DNA of 64,000 nt. Source: VAZQ01 sp035293945. Its GTDB lineage: Bacteria > Pseudomonadota > Alphaproteobacteria > Rhizobiales > Xanthobacteraceae. The notes under the pieces are model-generated. The model had not been told where the DNA came from and made no database searches. It saw only the letters and a program-made list of their open reading frames with translations. Below, one piece after another: positions 9,048 to 18,074 of this stretch. The stretch spans positions 62,001 to 126,000 of the forward strand of contig DATGLV010000019.1 of assembly GCA_035293945.1 (NCBI GenBank), read 5' to 3'. How positions within the stretch are numbered: position 1 is the stretch's first letter; each line of letters opens with the position of its first letter. The position numbers and the translations under genes were made by a program.

Positions 9048-9935
9048 ATGACGGCGGTGGCCGGCCTCGAACTTGCCGTCAAGCCCAGGAAGCTCGTCCG
9101 CCAGGGTTATTGGCCGGGCGTGGTTGGTCGCCTCGGGCGCGATCCGGTCGTCGTAGCCGCGGCCGTCGTCATTTTCGCCATAGTGCTTGCTGCAATCTTC
9201 GCCCCCTGGCTCGCACCGAGCGACCCCTATCGGGGCTCCATGCTGCGACGGCTGCGCCCCATCGGCGACGCGGGCTTCCCACTCGGCTCCGACGAACTCG
9301 GGCGCGACCTGCTGAGCCGGCTGATTTACGGCGCGAGGCTCTCGCTGTTCATGGGCGTGGCGCCGGTTGCAATCGCATTCCTTGCGGGCTCGGCCATCGG
9401 CATCTTCGCCGGCTATGTGGGTGGTTGGATAAACATGGTGATTATGCGCCTGATCGACGTGTTCTTTGCCTTTCCCTCGGTGCTGCTCGCGATTGCGCTG
9501 TCCGGCGCCCTTGGCGCCGGCATTCTCAACGCCATCGTGGCGCTGACGGTCGTTTTCACGCCACAGGTAGCGCGAGTTGCCGAAAGCGTGACGACACAGA
9601 TTCGCAGCCGCGACTTCGTCGAGGCGGCGCGCGCAAGCGGCGCCGGAACAGCGACCATCATCCGCGTGCATGTGCTCGGCAACGTCATCGGACCAATCTT
9701 CGTTTATGCGGCAAGCCTCATCAGCGTGTCGATGATCCTTGCTTCCGGCCTTTCCTTTCTCGGCCTCGGCTCGAAACCGCCAGAGCCCGAATGGGGATTG
9801 ATGCTCAACACGCTACGCTCGGCGATCTACGTCCAGCCGTGGATTGCAGCTCTGCCGGGTGCCATGATCTTCGTCACCTCGATTGCGTTCAATCTTCTCT
9901 CCGACGGGCTGCGTTCCGCAATGGAGGTGCGTTAA
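9048..9935 (+). CDS. ABC transporter permease, DppC family
   Basis: Second permease subunit (295 residues). It has the DppC/OppC N-terminal extension, then FAPWLAPSDPY, the HPLGSDELGRDLLSR-like segment (FPLGSDELGRDLLSRLIYG) and the coupling segment EAARASGAGTATIIRVHVLGN. Five or six membrane helices are visible. The stop codon TAA shares its last base with the ATG of the next gene, so translational coupling is likely. Confidence 0.93.
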   Translation: MTAVAGLELAVKPRKLVRQGYWPGVVGRLGRDPVVVAAAVVIFAIVLAAIFAPWLAPSDPYRGSMLRRLRPIGDAGFPLGSDELGRDLLSRLIYGARLSLFMGVAPVAIAFLAGSAIGIFAGYVGGWINMVIMRLIDVFFAFPSVLLAIALSGALGAGILNAIVALTVVFTPQVARVAESVTTQIRSRDFVEAARASGAGTATIIRVHVLGNVIGPIFVYAASLISVSMILASGLSFLGLGSKPPEPEWGLMLNTLRSAIYVQPWIAALPGAMIFVTSIAFNLLSDGLRSAMEVR

Positions 9936-10990
9936 TGGTTGAGTGGCCCGACTCCGCGCTGGCAGCACGCGACCGTGGGGGTCCCAAGCAGCCGCTGCTC
10001 GATGTACGCGGGCTGGTGAAGCGTTTCGCGGCCGGCTGGGCCTTCGGTGGTATCGGTGCTGTGCGCGCTGTCGATGGCGTCTCATTCAACGTGGCGAAAG
10101 GCGAAACGCTGGGCATCGTCGGGGAGTCCGGCTGCGGGAAATCGACACTTGCCCGGTTGATCATGCGGACTGTTGTTCCTGACGCAGGCGACATTCTGTT
10201 CGACGGCGAAGCGGTTGGCACAGCGCAGCGCGATCTGGTGCCCTACCGGCGCGACGTGCAGATGGTGTTCCAGGATAGCCACGCCTCTCTAAATCCGCGG
10301 CTCACGGTCGAAGACACCGTCGCTTTCGGTCCGCGGGTACACGGCGTTCCGCGACGCGACGCGATGGCGCGCGCACATGATCTGCTTGCCCGCGTCGGAC
10401 TCGATCCTGAACGTTTCGCAACCCGCTATCCGCATGAATTGTCAGGTGGGCAGCGTCAGCGCGTAAACATCGCGCGAGCGCTCGCACTGCAACCGCGCAT
10501 GCTAATACTTGATGAAGCGGTTTCCGCCCTCGACAAATCGGTGGAAGCCCAGGTCATCAATCTTCTGCTCGACCTGAAATCGGATTTCGCGCTCACCTAT
10601 CTATTCATTTCCCACGACCTCAATGTGGTGCGTCTCATTGCCGACCGTGTCATGGTCATGTATCTCGGTAGGATCGCCGAGATCGGTATAGCTGCTGAGG
10701 TCCTTGAGGTCCCGCGTCACCCTTACACGCGGTCGCTGCTTGCCTCGATGCCGACCATGGACCCCGACCGGCGCACGGACGAAGCGCCGCTCTCCGGCGA
10801 TCCGCCCAACCCCATCAATGTGCCCGCGGGATGCCGCTTCCATCCACGCTGCAAATCGGCCGCGCCACTCTGCGCGCGTATCGAACCCGCGCTCGCGATC
10901 GACGGACACGGCCGTGCAGTCGCTTGTCTGATGATGCAGTCAGGCTCCGGCCATCCATCAGCGCCCCATGGTGTGCATGAGGCAGTATGA
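9935..10990 (+). CDS. ABC transporter ATP-binding protein, DppF/OppF type
   Basis: ATPase subunit of 351 residues. The ATG at 9935 overlaps the stop of the permease gene by one base; the frame is open far upstream, but that part is antisense-like and only this start gives the family N-terminus (LLDVRGLVKRF). Walker A is GESGCGKST, the signature is LSGGQRQRVNIARAL, and Walker B is MLILDEAVSALD, followed by the switch His in FISHDLNVV. A C-terminal oligopeptide-transporter domain with CRFHPRCKSAAPLC is present. The glutamate after Walker B is retained. Confidence 0.93.
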   Translation: MVEWPDSALAARDRGGPKQPLLDVRGLVKRFAAGWAFGGIGAVRAVDGVSFNVAKGETLGIVGESGCGKSTLARLIMRTVVPDAGDILFDGEAVGTAQRDLVPYRRDVQMVFQDSHASLNPRLTVEDTVAFGPRVHGVPRRDAMARAHDLLARVGLDPERFATRYPHELSGGQRQRVNIARALALQPRMLILDEAVSALDKSVEAQVINLLLDLKSDFALTYLFISHDLNVVRLIADRVMVMYLGRIAEIGIAAEVLEVPRHPYTRSLLASMPTMDPDRRTDEAPLSGDPPNPINVPAGCRFHPRCKSAAPLCARIEPALAIDGHGRAVACLMMQSGSGHPSAPHGVHEAV

Positions 10991-11988
10991 CAGCGACCGA
11001 GACACTCGTTGATGTACAAGGGCTGACGGTTGATTTCCTCGCCGGCCGGAAGGAACTGCGCGCCGTCGAGGATATCGCCTTCACATTACGCACCGGCGAA
11101 GTGTTGGCGCTGCTCGGTGAATCCGGTTCGGGCAAGACGGCGACGCTACGGGCCTTGATGCGGTTGTTGCCAGAGAGGCGCGCAAGAACACGTGGACATG
11201 TAATCGTTGACGGCGTCGACGTTCTGGCGCTGCCACGTCGCAAGCTTTCAGATTATCGGGGGCGCACGGTCGCGATGGTGTTCCAGGAACCGGGGCTTGC
11301 GCTGGACCCGGTCTACCGCCTCGGCGATCAAATTGCAGAGGTGGTGAAGCGTCACGAGGGCGTGTCGTGGCGCACCGGGCGCGAGCGCGCGCTCGACCTC
11401 TTCCGGCGGGTGCACATTCCAGCGCCCGAACGACGGCTCGACAACTATCCGCACGAACTATCCGGCGGCATGCGGCAGCGCGCCATGATCGCACTCGCCC
11501 TTGCGTGTCGTCCGAAGCTATTGCTGGCGGATGAACCAACAACCGCACTAGACGCCACCGTACAAATCCAGATTCTGCTGCTGCTGCGCGAATTGCAGCG
11601 CGAATTCGGCCTTGCGGTGATCTTCGTTACCCACGATATCGGGGTCGCCATCGAAGTCGCCGACCGCATCGCGGTAATGTACGCTGGGCGAATCGTAGAG
11701 ACTGGTGACTGCCGAAGTGTGGTACGAGCGCCGGCGCATCCTTACACGAAAGGCCTTCTAGCAACCAGGCCGCAACGGGCGCTCGCCATCCGGGAGCGTC
11801 TCCCAGCGATCACCGGTAATCAGCCAGACCTCGCCAGTCGGCCGGGCGGATGCACTTTCGCGCCCCGCTGCAAAGATGCGCGTGCGGCCTGCGAGGTGCG
11901 AATACCGCCCGAGACGAGTGTCAGCGTGGGCCATTCAGTTCGTTGCATGCTTGTTCAACCCTCGAGGACGGAAGATGAGATCAGATAG
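10987..11988 (+). CDS. ABC transporter ATP-binding protein, DppD/OppD type
   Basis: Second ATPase subunit (333 residues), overlapping the previous gene by ATGA. Walker A GESGSGKTA, signature LSGGMRQRAMIALAL, Walker B LLLADEPTTALD and switch FVTHDIGV are all intact, as is the C-terminal cysteine domain (CTFAPRCKDARAAC). The order here is F-type before D-type, the reverse of the Escherichia coli dpp order. With the genes from 6441 this makes a complete five-part importer of the peptide/nickel class. Confidence 0.93.
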   Translation: MTATETLVDVQGLTVDFLAGRKELRAVEDIAFTLRTGEVLALLGESGSGKTATLRALMRLLPERRARTRGHVIVDGVDVLALPRRKLSDYRGRTVAMVFQEPGLALDPVYRLGDQIAEVVKRHEGVSWRTGRERALDLFRRVHIPAPERRLDNYPHELSGGMRQRAMIALALACRPKLLLADEPTTALDATVQIQILLLLRELQREFGLAVIFVTHDIGVAIEVADRIAVMYAGRIVETGDCRSVVRAPAHPYTKGLLATRPQRALAIRERLPAITGNQPDLASRPGGCTFAPRCKDARAACEVRIPPETSVSVGHSVRCMLVQPSRTEDEIR

Positions 11989-12092
11989 CCGCTCGATGAC
12001 TCAATGAAGAACGACCATGAGGACTGCGCCGCCGAGACCCAAGTTTTGCTCAGGGATATTGTCGGACTGATCGCTAGCTGGCGGAGGTTCCC

Positions 12093-12296
12093 GTGACGCA
12101 CGATGAAGTTAGTCCTGAGCGCGTTCGGGACATGGCGGCCAGTGTCGGCATTTCGCTTGACGTGGCAAGTGCTGCCCGCGTCGCAAGCGCGGTCAACCCA
12201 AACGTCAAGCGATTCTCTGCAGAGAACATTGCACTGCCGCTTGAGATCGAACCTGCCACCTTTGCGGTCGTCGCACATCAAATGGTCAAATGGTGA
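12093..12296 (+). CDS. AtzG-like small subunit (DUF4089) of the following amidase
   Basis: A 67-residue protein starting with GTG at 12093, five bases after GGAGG. Its C-terminal LPLEIEPATFAVV matches the end of AtzG-type proteins, which bind and stabilise amidase-signature hydrolases such as AtzE (1-carboxybiuret hydrolase). It overlaps the start of the amidase gene at 12290, as expected for a stoichiometric partner. The call rests on size, that end motif and position. A function in ligand hydrolysis after uptake by the transporter is inferred. Confidence 0.7.
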   Translation: MTHDEVSPERVRDMAASVGISLDVASAARVASAVNPNVKRFSAENIALPLEIEPATFAVVAHQMVKW

Positions 12297-13699
12297 TGGA
12301 TGATCCTTTCAAGCTGTCTCTGGTCGAAGCGGCAAGAGCGATCCGTACACGCAAACTGTCTTCGCTTGAGGTGACCCGGGCGCTATTGGCGCGCATCGAA
12401 ACCTGGGCGGTCTCTCTTAATGCTTTCGTTCGGATCGAACCCGAAGAGGCGCTGGCAGCGGCAGCGGCAGCGGACGCTGTGACTGCGGGCCGGACTGACC
12501 TCCCTCCACTGCACGGTGTTCCGCTTGCGCATAAGGACATGTTTTATGTGGCCGGGAAGCTCGCGGAATGCGGCGCAAAGATTCGTAGAGGATGGGTTGC
12601 GCCGACGACCTCTGCGGCGATCGCGCGGCTCCAGAATGCCGGGGCCTTTCGGCTTGGGGCATTGCACATGGCGGAATTTGCCTACGGTCCAACTGGGCAC
12701 AACGAACACCTCGGTCCGGCACGCAACCCTTGGGACCGCGAGCGAATAACCGGCGGATCATCGTCTGGTTCGGGGGCCGCAGTCGCTGCTTGCCTTACCT
12801 ATGCGGCGCTCGGCTCCGACACCGGAGGTTCTATTCGGCTACCGTCGCACTTTTGCGGCGTCACCGGCTTCAAACCTACCTATGGTCGGGTTAGCCGTTC
12901 TAACACGATGCCGCTCTCGTTTTCGCTGGATACCGTGGGCGTGCTGGCCCGTAGTGCCGAAGATTGCGAATTGATTAGCTCTCTGATCATCGGCGCAGAT
13001 AGACTTGATCCAGCCACGGCAGGCGCTCCTGCTTGGGACGCAACCGCAGCGCGTTGCTCGCCAGCTTCCTTGACCGTCGGAGTTCCAAGTGGGTTTTATG
13101 TGGACGACCTGGAAGCCGACATAGCAAACGCGCTGGAGGAAACTCTCAGAACGCTGCGCGGGCAGAAAGTCCGCGTGGTCGAGGTCACACTTCCCGATCA
13201 AGCCGCCATCAATGCCGCTGCACTGATCGTTCTGGCGGTCGAGGCCGCCGCGGTGCATGCGCCGTGGCTGCGTCAACAGCCCGCTGATTATGGGGCCGAA
13301 GTGCGAGCGCGCCTGCAAAATGGGCTCGCTTACGGCGCTGTGCAATATTTGGAAGCTCTGCGTTGGCGTGGCCCGGCGCTGGCAGCCCATCTCGCGGCCG
13401 TCCGCGATGTAGACATTGTCATCGCGCCAGTCGCCCGCATGGCAGCACCTACCATCACGGAAAGCGAGGTCGGCGCTGGTAGCCTCGCTGAAGGTATCAT
13501 CACAACGATCACGCGGTTTACGCGGCCTATCAACTATCTCGGTCTCCCTGCGCTGACCGTTCCGGTCGGACGCTCGCGGACTGGCCTGCCAATCGGTTTG
13601 CAGCTGATCGGGAAACCGTTCGCAGATGAAACCGTGATTGCTCTTGGGCGTGCATTGCAGAGCGTCACTGCGCATCATCAGCAAGTCCCATCGCTGTGA
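12290..13699 (+). CDS. Amidase-signature hydrolase (AtzE/GatA-like)
   Basis: A 469-residue cytoplasmic amidase with the Ser-Ser-Lys catalytic triad: Lys in LHGVPLAHKD, the signature GGSSSGSGAA, and the nucleophile in GSDTGGSIRLPS. The length is typical. It could start at 12290 or at the ATG at 12296. The preceding AtzG-like gene points to the branch that cleaves small carboxylated or ureido amides, but the substrate cannot be deduced. It ends the operon that begins with the peptide-type importer, so uptake followed by hydrolysis to release ammonia is the likely theme. A remnant of a nitrile hydratase accessory gene lies about 600 bp downstream on the other strand. Confidence 0.88.
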   Translation: MVMDDPFKLSLVEAARAIRTRKLSSLEVTRALLARIETWAVSLNAFVRIEPEEALAAAAAADAVTAGRTDLPPLHGVPLAHKDMFYVAGKLAECGAKIRRGWVAPTTSAAIARLQNAGAFRLGALHMAEFAYGPTGHNEHLGPARNPWDRERITGGSSSGSGAAVAACLTYAALGSDTGGSIRLPSHFCGVTGFKPTYGRVSRSNTMPLSFSLDTVGVLARSAEDCELISSLIIGADRLDPATAGAPAWDATAARCSPASLTVGVPSGFYVDDLEADIANALEETLRTLRGQKVRVVEVTLPDQAAINAAALIVLAVEAAAVHAPWLRQQPADYGAEVRARLQNGLAYGAVQYLEALRWRGPALAAHLAAVRDVDIVIAPVARMAAPTITESEVGAGSLAEGIITTITRFTRPINYLGLPALTVPVGRSRTGLPIGLQLIGKPFADETVIALGRALQSVTAHHQQVPSL

Positions 13700-13775
13700 T
13701 AGGGCGTGAACCGGATCGCGCCGAATTAGACCGAATGGGTTGCCCACAGCCGAGACGACCGCTCTGACCCACATA

Positions 13776-13809
13776 GCTGCCGACTCCCCATGATGAACGG
13801 GTCGGCAGC
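13776..13809. terminator. Inverted repeat between convergent genes
   Basis: GCTGCCGAC (13776-13784) and GTCGGCAGC (13801-13809) form a perfect 9-bp stem with a 16-nt loop, between the amidase gene and the convergent small gene. No T-run follows directly, so a bidirectional terminator is only probable. Confidence 0.45.
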
Positions 13810-13838
13810 CTCGGGCCAAAACGAAGTCGGCTCGCTTT

Positions 13839-14039
13839 TTACTTAGCTCTAAGCCGCCGAATCGACAGAACACTCTGGCGATCATTTATCTTGAAAACTT
13901 CCATTGCCCGGGTGATGGCCGCCTCCTCGTCCACTGCCTCGATTGTTCCGACGAAGTGTGCGCGCGTGTCTTTGAACCGAAAGATCGCCCATTCGGTTTC
14001 CACCTCCGGTTTGCTCGACATTTGAGGGTGCGCCCCCAT
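13839..14039 (-). CDS. Small conserved hypothetical protein
   Basis: A 60- to 66-residue soluble protein. The core WAIFRFKDTRAHFVGTIEA, followed by DEEAAITRAMEVFKI, has the pattern of a small alpha-beta protein family common in Bradyrhizobium, in which a short domain beginning with W-x-I-x-R precedes a helix rich in Ala and Glu. Two starts are possible (ATG at 14039 or 14021); the second removes six residues that do not look conserved. Function is unknown. Confidence 0.55.
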   Translation of the reverse strand: MGAHPQMSSKPEVETEWAIFRFKDTRAHFVGTIEAVDEEAAITRAMEVFKINDRQSVLSIRRLRAK

Positions 14040-14313
14040 TTCAGCCGCCTAGTTCCGCGCGACACCAACCGCGATCCGACACGCCCTACGGACTCGACAC
14101 GATGACGGCCGGCTTAGCCCCATTAGCGGCCGGACTAGCCGATGCCCGTTGAGGGCGAAGCGGGCCAGGAGCAGTTATGGCGGTTTCAAAGTTAGGAGTG
14201 CTCGTGGTGGTGCCCTGAGAACCCAGCCCCTAATTCGACCGGCTTGCCGTGCGGCGTTTGTCGATAAGCCTTGGCCCAAGCTTCTTTGCGCTCTTCCATC
14301 GCATCGTGACTGG

Positions 14314-14601
14314 TCAAACTCTTCTGACCAGCCGCTCCAAGGCCGCCAGCCAGTGCTCATAATAACGGGAGCCATCGTCTGGCTCGCCACGTTCGGCCGA
14401 AGCTTTAAGCTCATCGGCTAGGGCGCTCGCCCATTCCTTCCAAGTAAAGTGTCCCTGTTCGGAGAGTTTAACCGCAAGCGCGAACGCTTGCGCCTCCCAA
14501 GGCTCGGCAAACACCGGGCCACCTTTGTCGCGCGGGAGGCGGGGAAGGTCGGCCAGCGGTTCTAAGCCGGGGGTAGGATCAGGCGACGCTTTGCTCGGCT
14601 G
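14314..14601 (-). pseudogene. Nitrile hydratase accessory (activator) protein, start codon lost
   Basis: The minus strand reads LEPLADLPRLPRDKGGPVF, then EPWEAQAFALAVKLSEQG, FTWKEWASALADEL and YYEHWLAALERLV. These are the hallmarks of the nitrile hydratase accessory protein (P14K-type), which inserts the metal into nitrile hydratase. The conserved N-terminal section has no ATG, GTG or TTG in frame between the upstream stop at 14602 and the internal GTG at 14514, so the gene is probably broken, although a 66-residue product from that GTG is possible. No nitrile hydratase subunit is visible upstream. A 7-bp inverted repeat (14310-14331) overlaps the stop codon. Confidence 0.6.
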
Positions 14602-14990
14602 TCAGAGGCAGACCGGACTCGTTGTGCTCATCCCGAGCTTAGCCGGTCATGAGCCGTATGACGCGTCATGGCGGACGCTGTGGGAGGCGCGCAAGCCGGG
14701 AGCTAGCGGACGACGTTACTGGCCCACATGCGCATCCAGCCCACAGCGCAAAGTTGAATGCGGAGACGGAGCACCAGACCACCCGCGACAGTACCCAGGG
14801 CGAACCCGAACCACCCGGCAAGCGCGGGGCCGATCTCCGAGGATGCCTGGGGCCCATCAGCTCGGCTAAAATTTGTTCTCGCTATAATCATGGCCTGTGG
14901 ATAACCTAGATCATCGTCGGCCCTGATCTCGGCTGCCGGCGCTTGAGGGACCGGTCGCGCTCTCGCCGCCTTTACGCGGGGATAGATGCG
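14602..14990. other. Region without a clear gene
   Basis: I find no intact gene here. The minus strand from about 14870 to 14703 reads a hydrophobic glycine-rich stretch (GPALAGWFGFALGTVAGG) that could be the last membrane helices of a decayed transporter, but no start or supporting motif is present. Confidence 0.3.
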
Positions 14991-15457
14991 ATGTTGCAGA
15001 ATCTCAGTAAAAAAATTCAGCTTTGTTACGATCGCGCGGCCGAGGCCAAGCAGTGCGCCAACGAAGCCAATGACCCGGAAGCCAAGGCCGACTTCCTCAA
15101 GTTGGAGCAGCGCTGGCTCCTACTCGCGAACAGCTACCGGGTTAGCGAAAGCCTGGACACGTTCGTTCAGTCTTCGCGGGCGCCCGTCCTTACGCCGTTT
15201 GACCCGCACACATTGATCCAGGCAAGCGCTACGCCGATATTCGCAAAGGACCTCGGCAGTCGCATGAGCTTTGCAATCCGGCTTGCCTCAACCTGCTCGG
15301 CCGGCGCTGGGAAGATATTCGCGGCCGGAACGACGTTGAATGGCATCACGACCGAGTCCAGGCACGCGCCGTTCTCTCGAATGATCAACTCGTCATCGAG
15401 AGCGGTCAGGCGCACGTCGCCGACGAGCTGTTCGATACGCCGTTGGCGTTTTACTGA
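14991..15457 (+). pseudogene. PAS-domain sensor N-terminus, frameshifted
   Basis: Starting at ATG 14991 the frame reads MLQNLSKKIQLCYDRAAEA and LKLEQRWLLLANSYR, the helical head found on many Bradyrhizobium PAS sensor kinases. At about 15195-15230 the coding sense moves to another frame, which reads LCNPACLNLLGRRWEDIRG, then DVEWHHDRVQA and VIESGQAHVADELFD, a PAS domain, and stops at 15457. No kinase domain follows. This is therefore the decayed 5' portion of a sensor gene. Confidence 0.65.
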
Positions 15458-15697
15458 CTCCCCACGCTGCAAAGTCAGCCATAGTTGGACGCCAGAGAGT
15501 GCCCTTCTGACTCCCGGATTGACGTAGGATCGCCTCTTGGGGTGGATGATGGATATGCCGGCATTGAGCGACGAAGGCTGAGCGGTCTGACATTGCTGTC
15601 GGACGAGGTGGCGATCTCTTGCGCGTTGAATTCTGGTTGATCGACCCGGTTCCGACGGCTCGCAGCGCGATTCGGCGATGCCGCCGTGCAGAAGTTT

Positions 15698-16675
15698 TCA
15701 GCCGAGCGAGTGGCGGGCGACGCCATGCTTCACTGACCGGCGATAGTCCCGCGGCGATGTGCCGAACGCGGCTCTAAAGCTCCGGGCAAAATGCGTCAAG
15801 TCTGAAAACCCCCAGCTGTAGGCGATATCGCTCACCTTTCGATGCACTTGCGATGGGTCCGTTAATGCAGCTCGGCACCGCTCAAGCCGTCTCTCCCGGA
15901 CAAGTCGCATAACCGATGTGCCTTGAGTCGCAAGCACGAGATTGGCATATCTTACGCTGACGGCAGCATGAGCCGCGACGGCCGCTGGGTCGAGAGAGGG
16001 ATTGGTCAGCTGCGATTCAATCGCAGCGCGCACTTTCCCTAGACCGACTGAGATGGCGTCTGAAGCACGACGCTTCCCTCGCCCCATCGACGTCGTAAAC
16101 GACAGCGCAATCAAATCGAGGACCTGATTCGCGATGATCGCGTCTGCCGCCTTCGTCAATGCCCCGGCATATCCGGCCAGCATAGGTAGAAATGCCGATG
16201 TCAACCGGGTCTCGGCCGCCGCTGGCTTAATGGAGCGGGCGGTCAAAGGTCGTATTTTGCCTAAGCGGGCTTCCAGCCGGCGCCTTGGAATACGAACAAC
16301 AAGCAGTTTTGAACCCGCAAAGAAGTTTCCAACATAGGGAAGTTGTGGATCTAGCAGTGTAAGGTCGCCGGGTTGGAGCAAGACCTGCCGGCTGTCTTGT
16401 TCTAGCGCAAGTGTCCCAGCCACCTGGTGACAAACGAATAGGTCGTCCGAGTTCGATTGCGAAACATGCCGCATTGTCCGTGATACGGTCATGGGTGCGT
16501 TTTCGAACAGGATGAGACCGAGATCGGCCAGAGTCCCTGCACGCAGTTCCGCTCGAAAAGTTTGACGGCACTCAGTGGCCGAATCGTGACCGGCAATCAC
16601 TTCGCAGGCCACGTCATGCCAGTAAGCGAATCGGTCACGCGGGTGCACTTCTGCCGTTGAGAAGATCTTTTCCAT
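15698..16675 (-). CDS. AraC-family transcriptional regulator
   Basis: A 325-residue regulator. Residues 1-190 form the AraC_binding_2 sensor domain found in FeaR/NphR-type proteins (early EVHPRDRFAYWHDV, then VCHQVAGTL and LLQPGDLTLLDPQLPY). The last 100 residues are a double helix-turn-helix with SDIAYSWGFSDLTHFARS and FRAAFGTSPRDYRR, the classic AraC signature. It is divergent from the PAS-PAS-XRE gene at 16793. Members of this branch often control catabolism of amines or aromatic compounds, but no obvious target enzyme lies next to it. Confidence 0.88.
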   Translation of the reverse strand: MEKIFSTAEVHPRDRFAYWHDVACEVIAGHDSATECRQTFRAELRAGTLADLGLILFENAPMTVSRTMRHVSQSNSDDLFVCHQVAGTLALEQDSRQVLLQPGDLTLLDPQLPYVGNFFAGSKLLVVRIPRRRLEARLGKIRPLTARSIKPAAAETRLTSAFLPMLAGYAGALTKAADAIIANQVLDLIALSFTTSMGRGKRRASDAISVGLGKVRAAIESQLTNPSLDPAAVAAHAAVSVRYANLVLATQGTSVMRLVRERRLERCRAALTDPSQVHRKVSDIAYSWGFSDLTHFARSFRAAFGTSPRDYRRSVKHGVARHSLG

Positions 16676-16792
16676 CGCCGTCTCCTTCCGCCACGGCCGA
16701 CAAAGAGTGCCGGCGCGGCCGCGTAAAAGACTTGTGCTTGACTTAAAGTCAACGCGACTCCCAACGCACGCTCTAGCCCCACGGAGGGTTCG

Positions 16793-17839
16793 CTGGTCAA
16801 TCCATATAATACGGAGCTTAGGGATGTCGACATTACTTGCGAGCGCTGCGCCCCCGAGACGCTTCGCTTTATCGAGGAAACGCTCGGCTCAGGCTTGTGG
16901 CAGTGGGAGCTGACAAGCCGCAAAATGAACTGGTCGCGGGGTATGTACCGGCTCCTGGGGCTCGAACCCGAGGGTACAGAACCGTCCTACGCGTTGGTCC
17001 AGAGCAGGATACATCCCCACGACCTTCGGCCGGCGGGCGAAATCGAACGCCTTCTAAGCCGGGGCGGATCGTTTGAGCGAAAATTTCGGATTCTTCAAAA
17101 CGGAGGCCGAGTCCGCTATGTTCGCAATCGCGGCGAAATTCTCCTTGATTGCGCCGGGAAACCCCTGAAGGCCGTCGGAATTGTGGTTGAGGTGCCATGC
17201 CTTCACGAGGCCCTTTCAGCCTTGCACGCTCTAGAGGCGCGATATGCCGGCCTAATAGAGGTGACATCGGCCATCGTCTGGAGCCTTAATCCCGATGGAA
17301 CCGCCGAGCATGTCCCGCTGTGGACCGAATTTACCGGCCAAAGCATCTTAGAGGCCAGCGGTGACGGCTGGACGGAGGCGATCCATCCTGACGACCGAAG
17401 AGGGGCAAAGGATGCCTGGGACACGGCGGTCGCAAACCGCCTGCCTTATGAACGCGATTTCCGCCTGCGCCGCCATGATGGCGTATTTCGCTGGGTTCGG
17501 GCGCGCGCGGTTCCGTTGGACAAAAGGGACGGATCACTTCGGGAATGGGTTGGAGCCTGTGTCGATATTCATGATCAAAAAACATGGGCGGCGGCGACCC
17601 AGCCGTCAACGCTGACAGGAGAACAGCTCCGGGCCGCTCGCGGTATCCTCAATTGGTCAGTCCGCGACCTGGCTGATGCCGCAGGGGTCTCAGTTTCAAC
17701 GCTCCGACGTATTGAGGAAACGGATGGACCCCCGACAGATTCCGAAGAGTCCCTTGCCCCGTTGATAGGCTGCCTCGCAAGTGCAGGCATTGAATTTCTA
17801 TTTCCGCCGCTTGGAAATCCCTGCGTGAGGCGGCGGTGA
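16793..17839 (+). CDS. PAS-PAS-XRE signalling/DNA-binding protein
   Basis: The frame has two PAS domains (one with LGSGLWQWELTSRKMNWSRG, the second with TSAIVWSLNPDGTAEH and EAIHPDDRRG) and a C-terminal Cro/CI-type helix-turn-helix (ILNWSVRDLADAAGVS, then TLRRIEE). Conserved-looking sequence continues upstream of the first standard start codon (TTG at 16895), reading VNPYNTELRDVDITCERCAP. The best start is a CTG at 16793 that sits four bases after GGAGGG, giving 348 residues. It would be a cytoplasmic one-component regulator that senses through PAS. It is divergent from the AraC gene. Confidence 0.75.
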   Translation: MVNPYNTELRDVDITCERCAPETLRFIEETLGSGLWQWELTSRKMNWSRGMYRLLGLEPEGTEPSYALVQSRIHPHDLRPAGEIERLLSRGGSFERKFRILQNGGRVRYVRNRGEILLDCAGKPLKAVGIVVEVPCLHEALSALHALEARYAGLIEVTSAIVWSLNPDGTAEHVPLWTEFTGQSILEASGDGWTEAIHPDDRRGAKDAWDTAVANRLPYERDFRLRRHDGVFRWVRARAVPLDKRDGSLREWVGACVDIHDQKTWAAATQPSTLTGEQLRAARGILNWSVRDLADAAGVSVSTLRRIEETDGPPTDSEESLAPLIGCLASAGIEFLFPPLGNPCVRRR

Positions 17840-18074
17840 GAAACGCCCGCAAAATTTGCGCTCGCCGCCAAAAGCAATCTTACCTCGCGACATTTTTTGT
17901 GTGCGGCCGCTTGCGCCCGCTGCACCGAACGAATTTATCGATCTCAGCTCTGCATCTCGCCCCGTTTTTGATTAGAGTAATAGTAATAAATTGTCAGAGA
18001 TACTTCAAAAGTAAGCACGTGCCTTTAGCCGCAAGCATTCTCTCGTCTTCGGGCAGCAATATCGAAAGTTCGAG

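Noticed and set aside
9110..9934. Long open extension upstream of the DppF-like gene
   Set aside because: It is an out-of-frame reading of the DppC permease gene with Arg/His-rich composition; only the part from 9935 matches the ATPase family.
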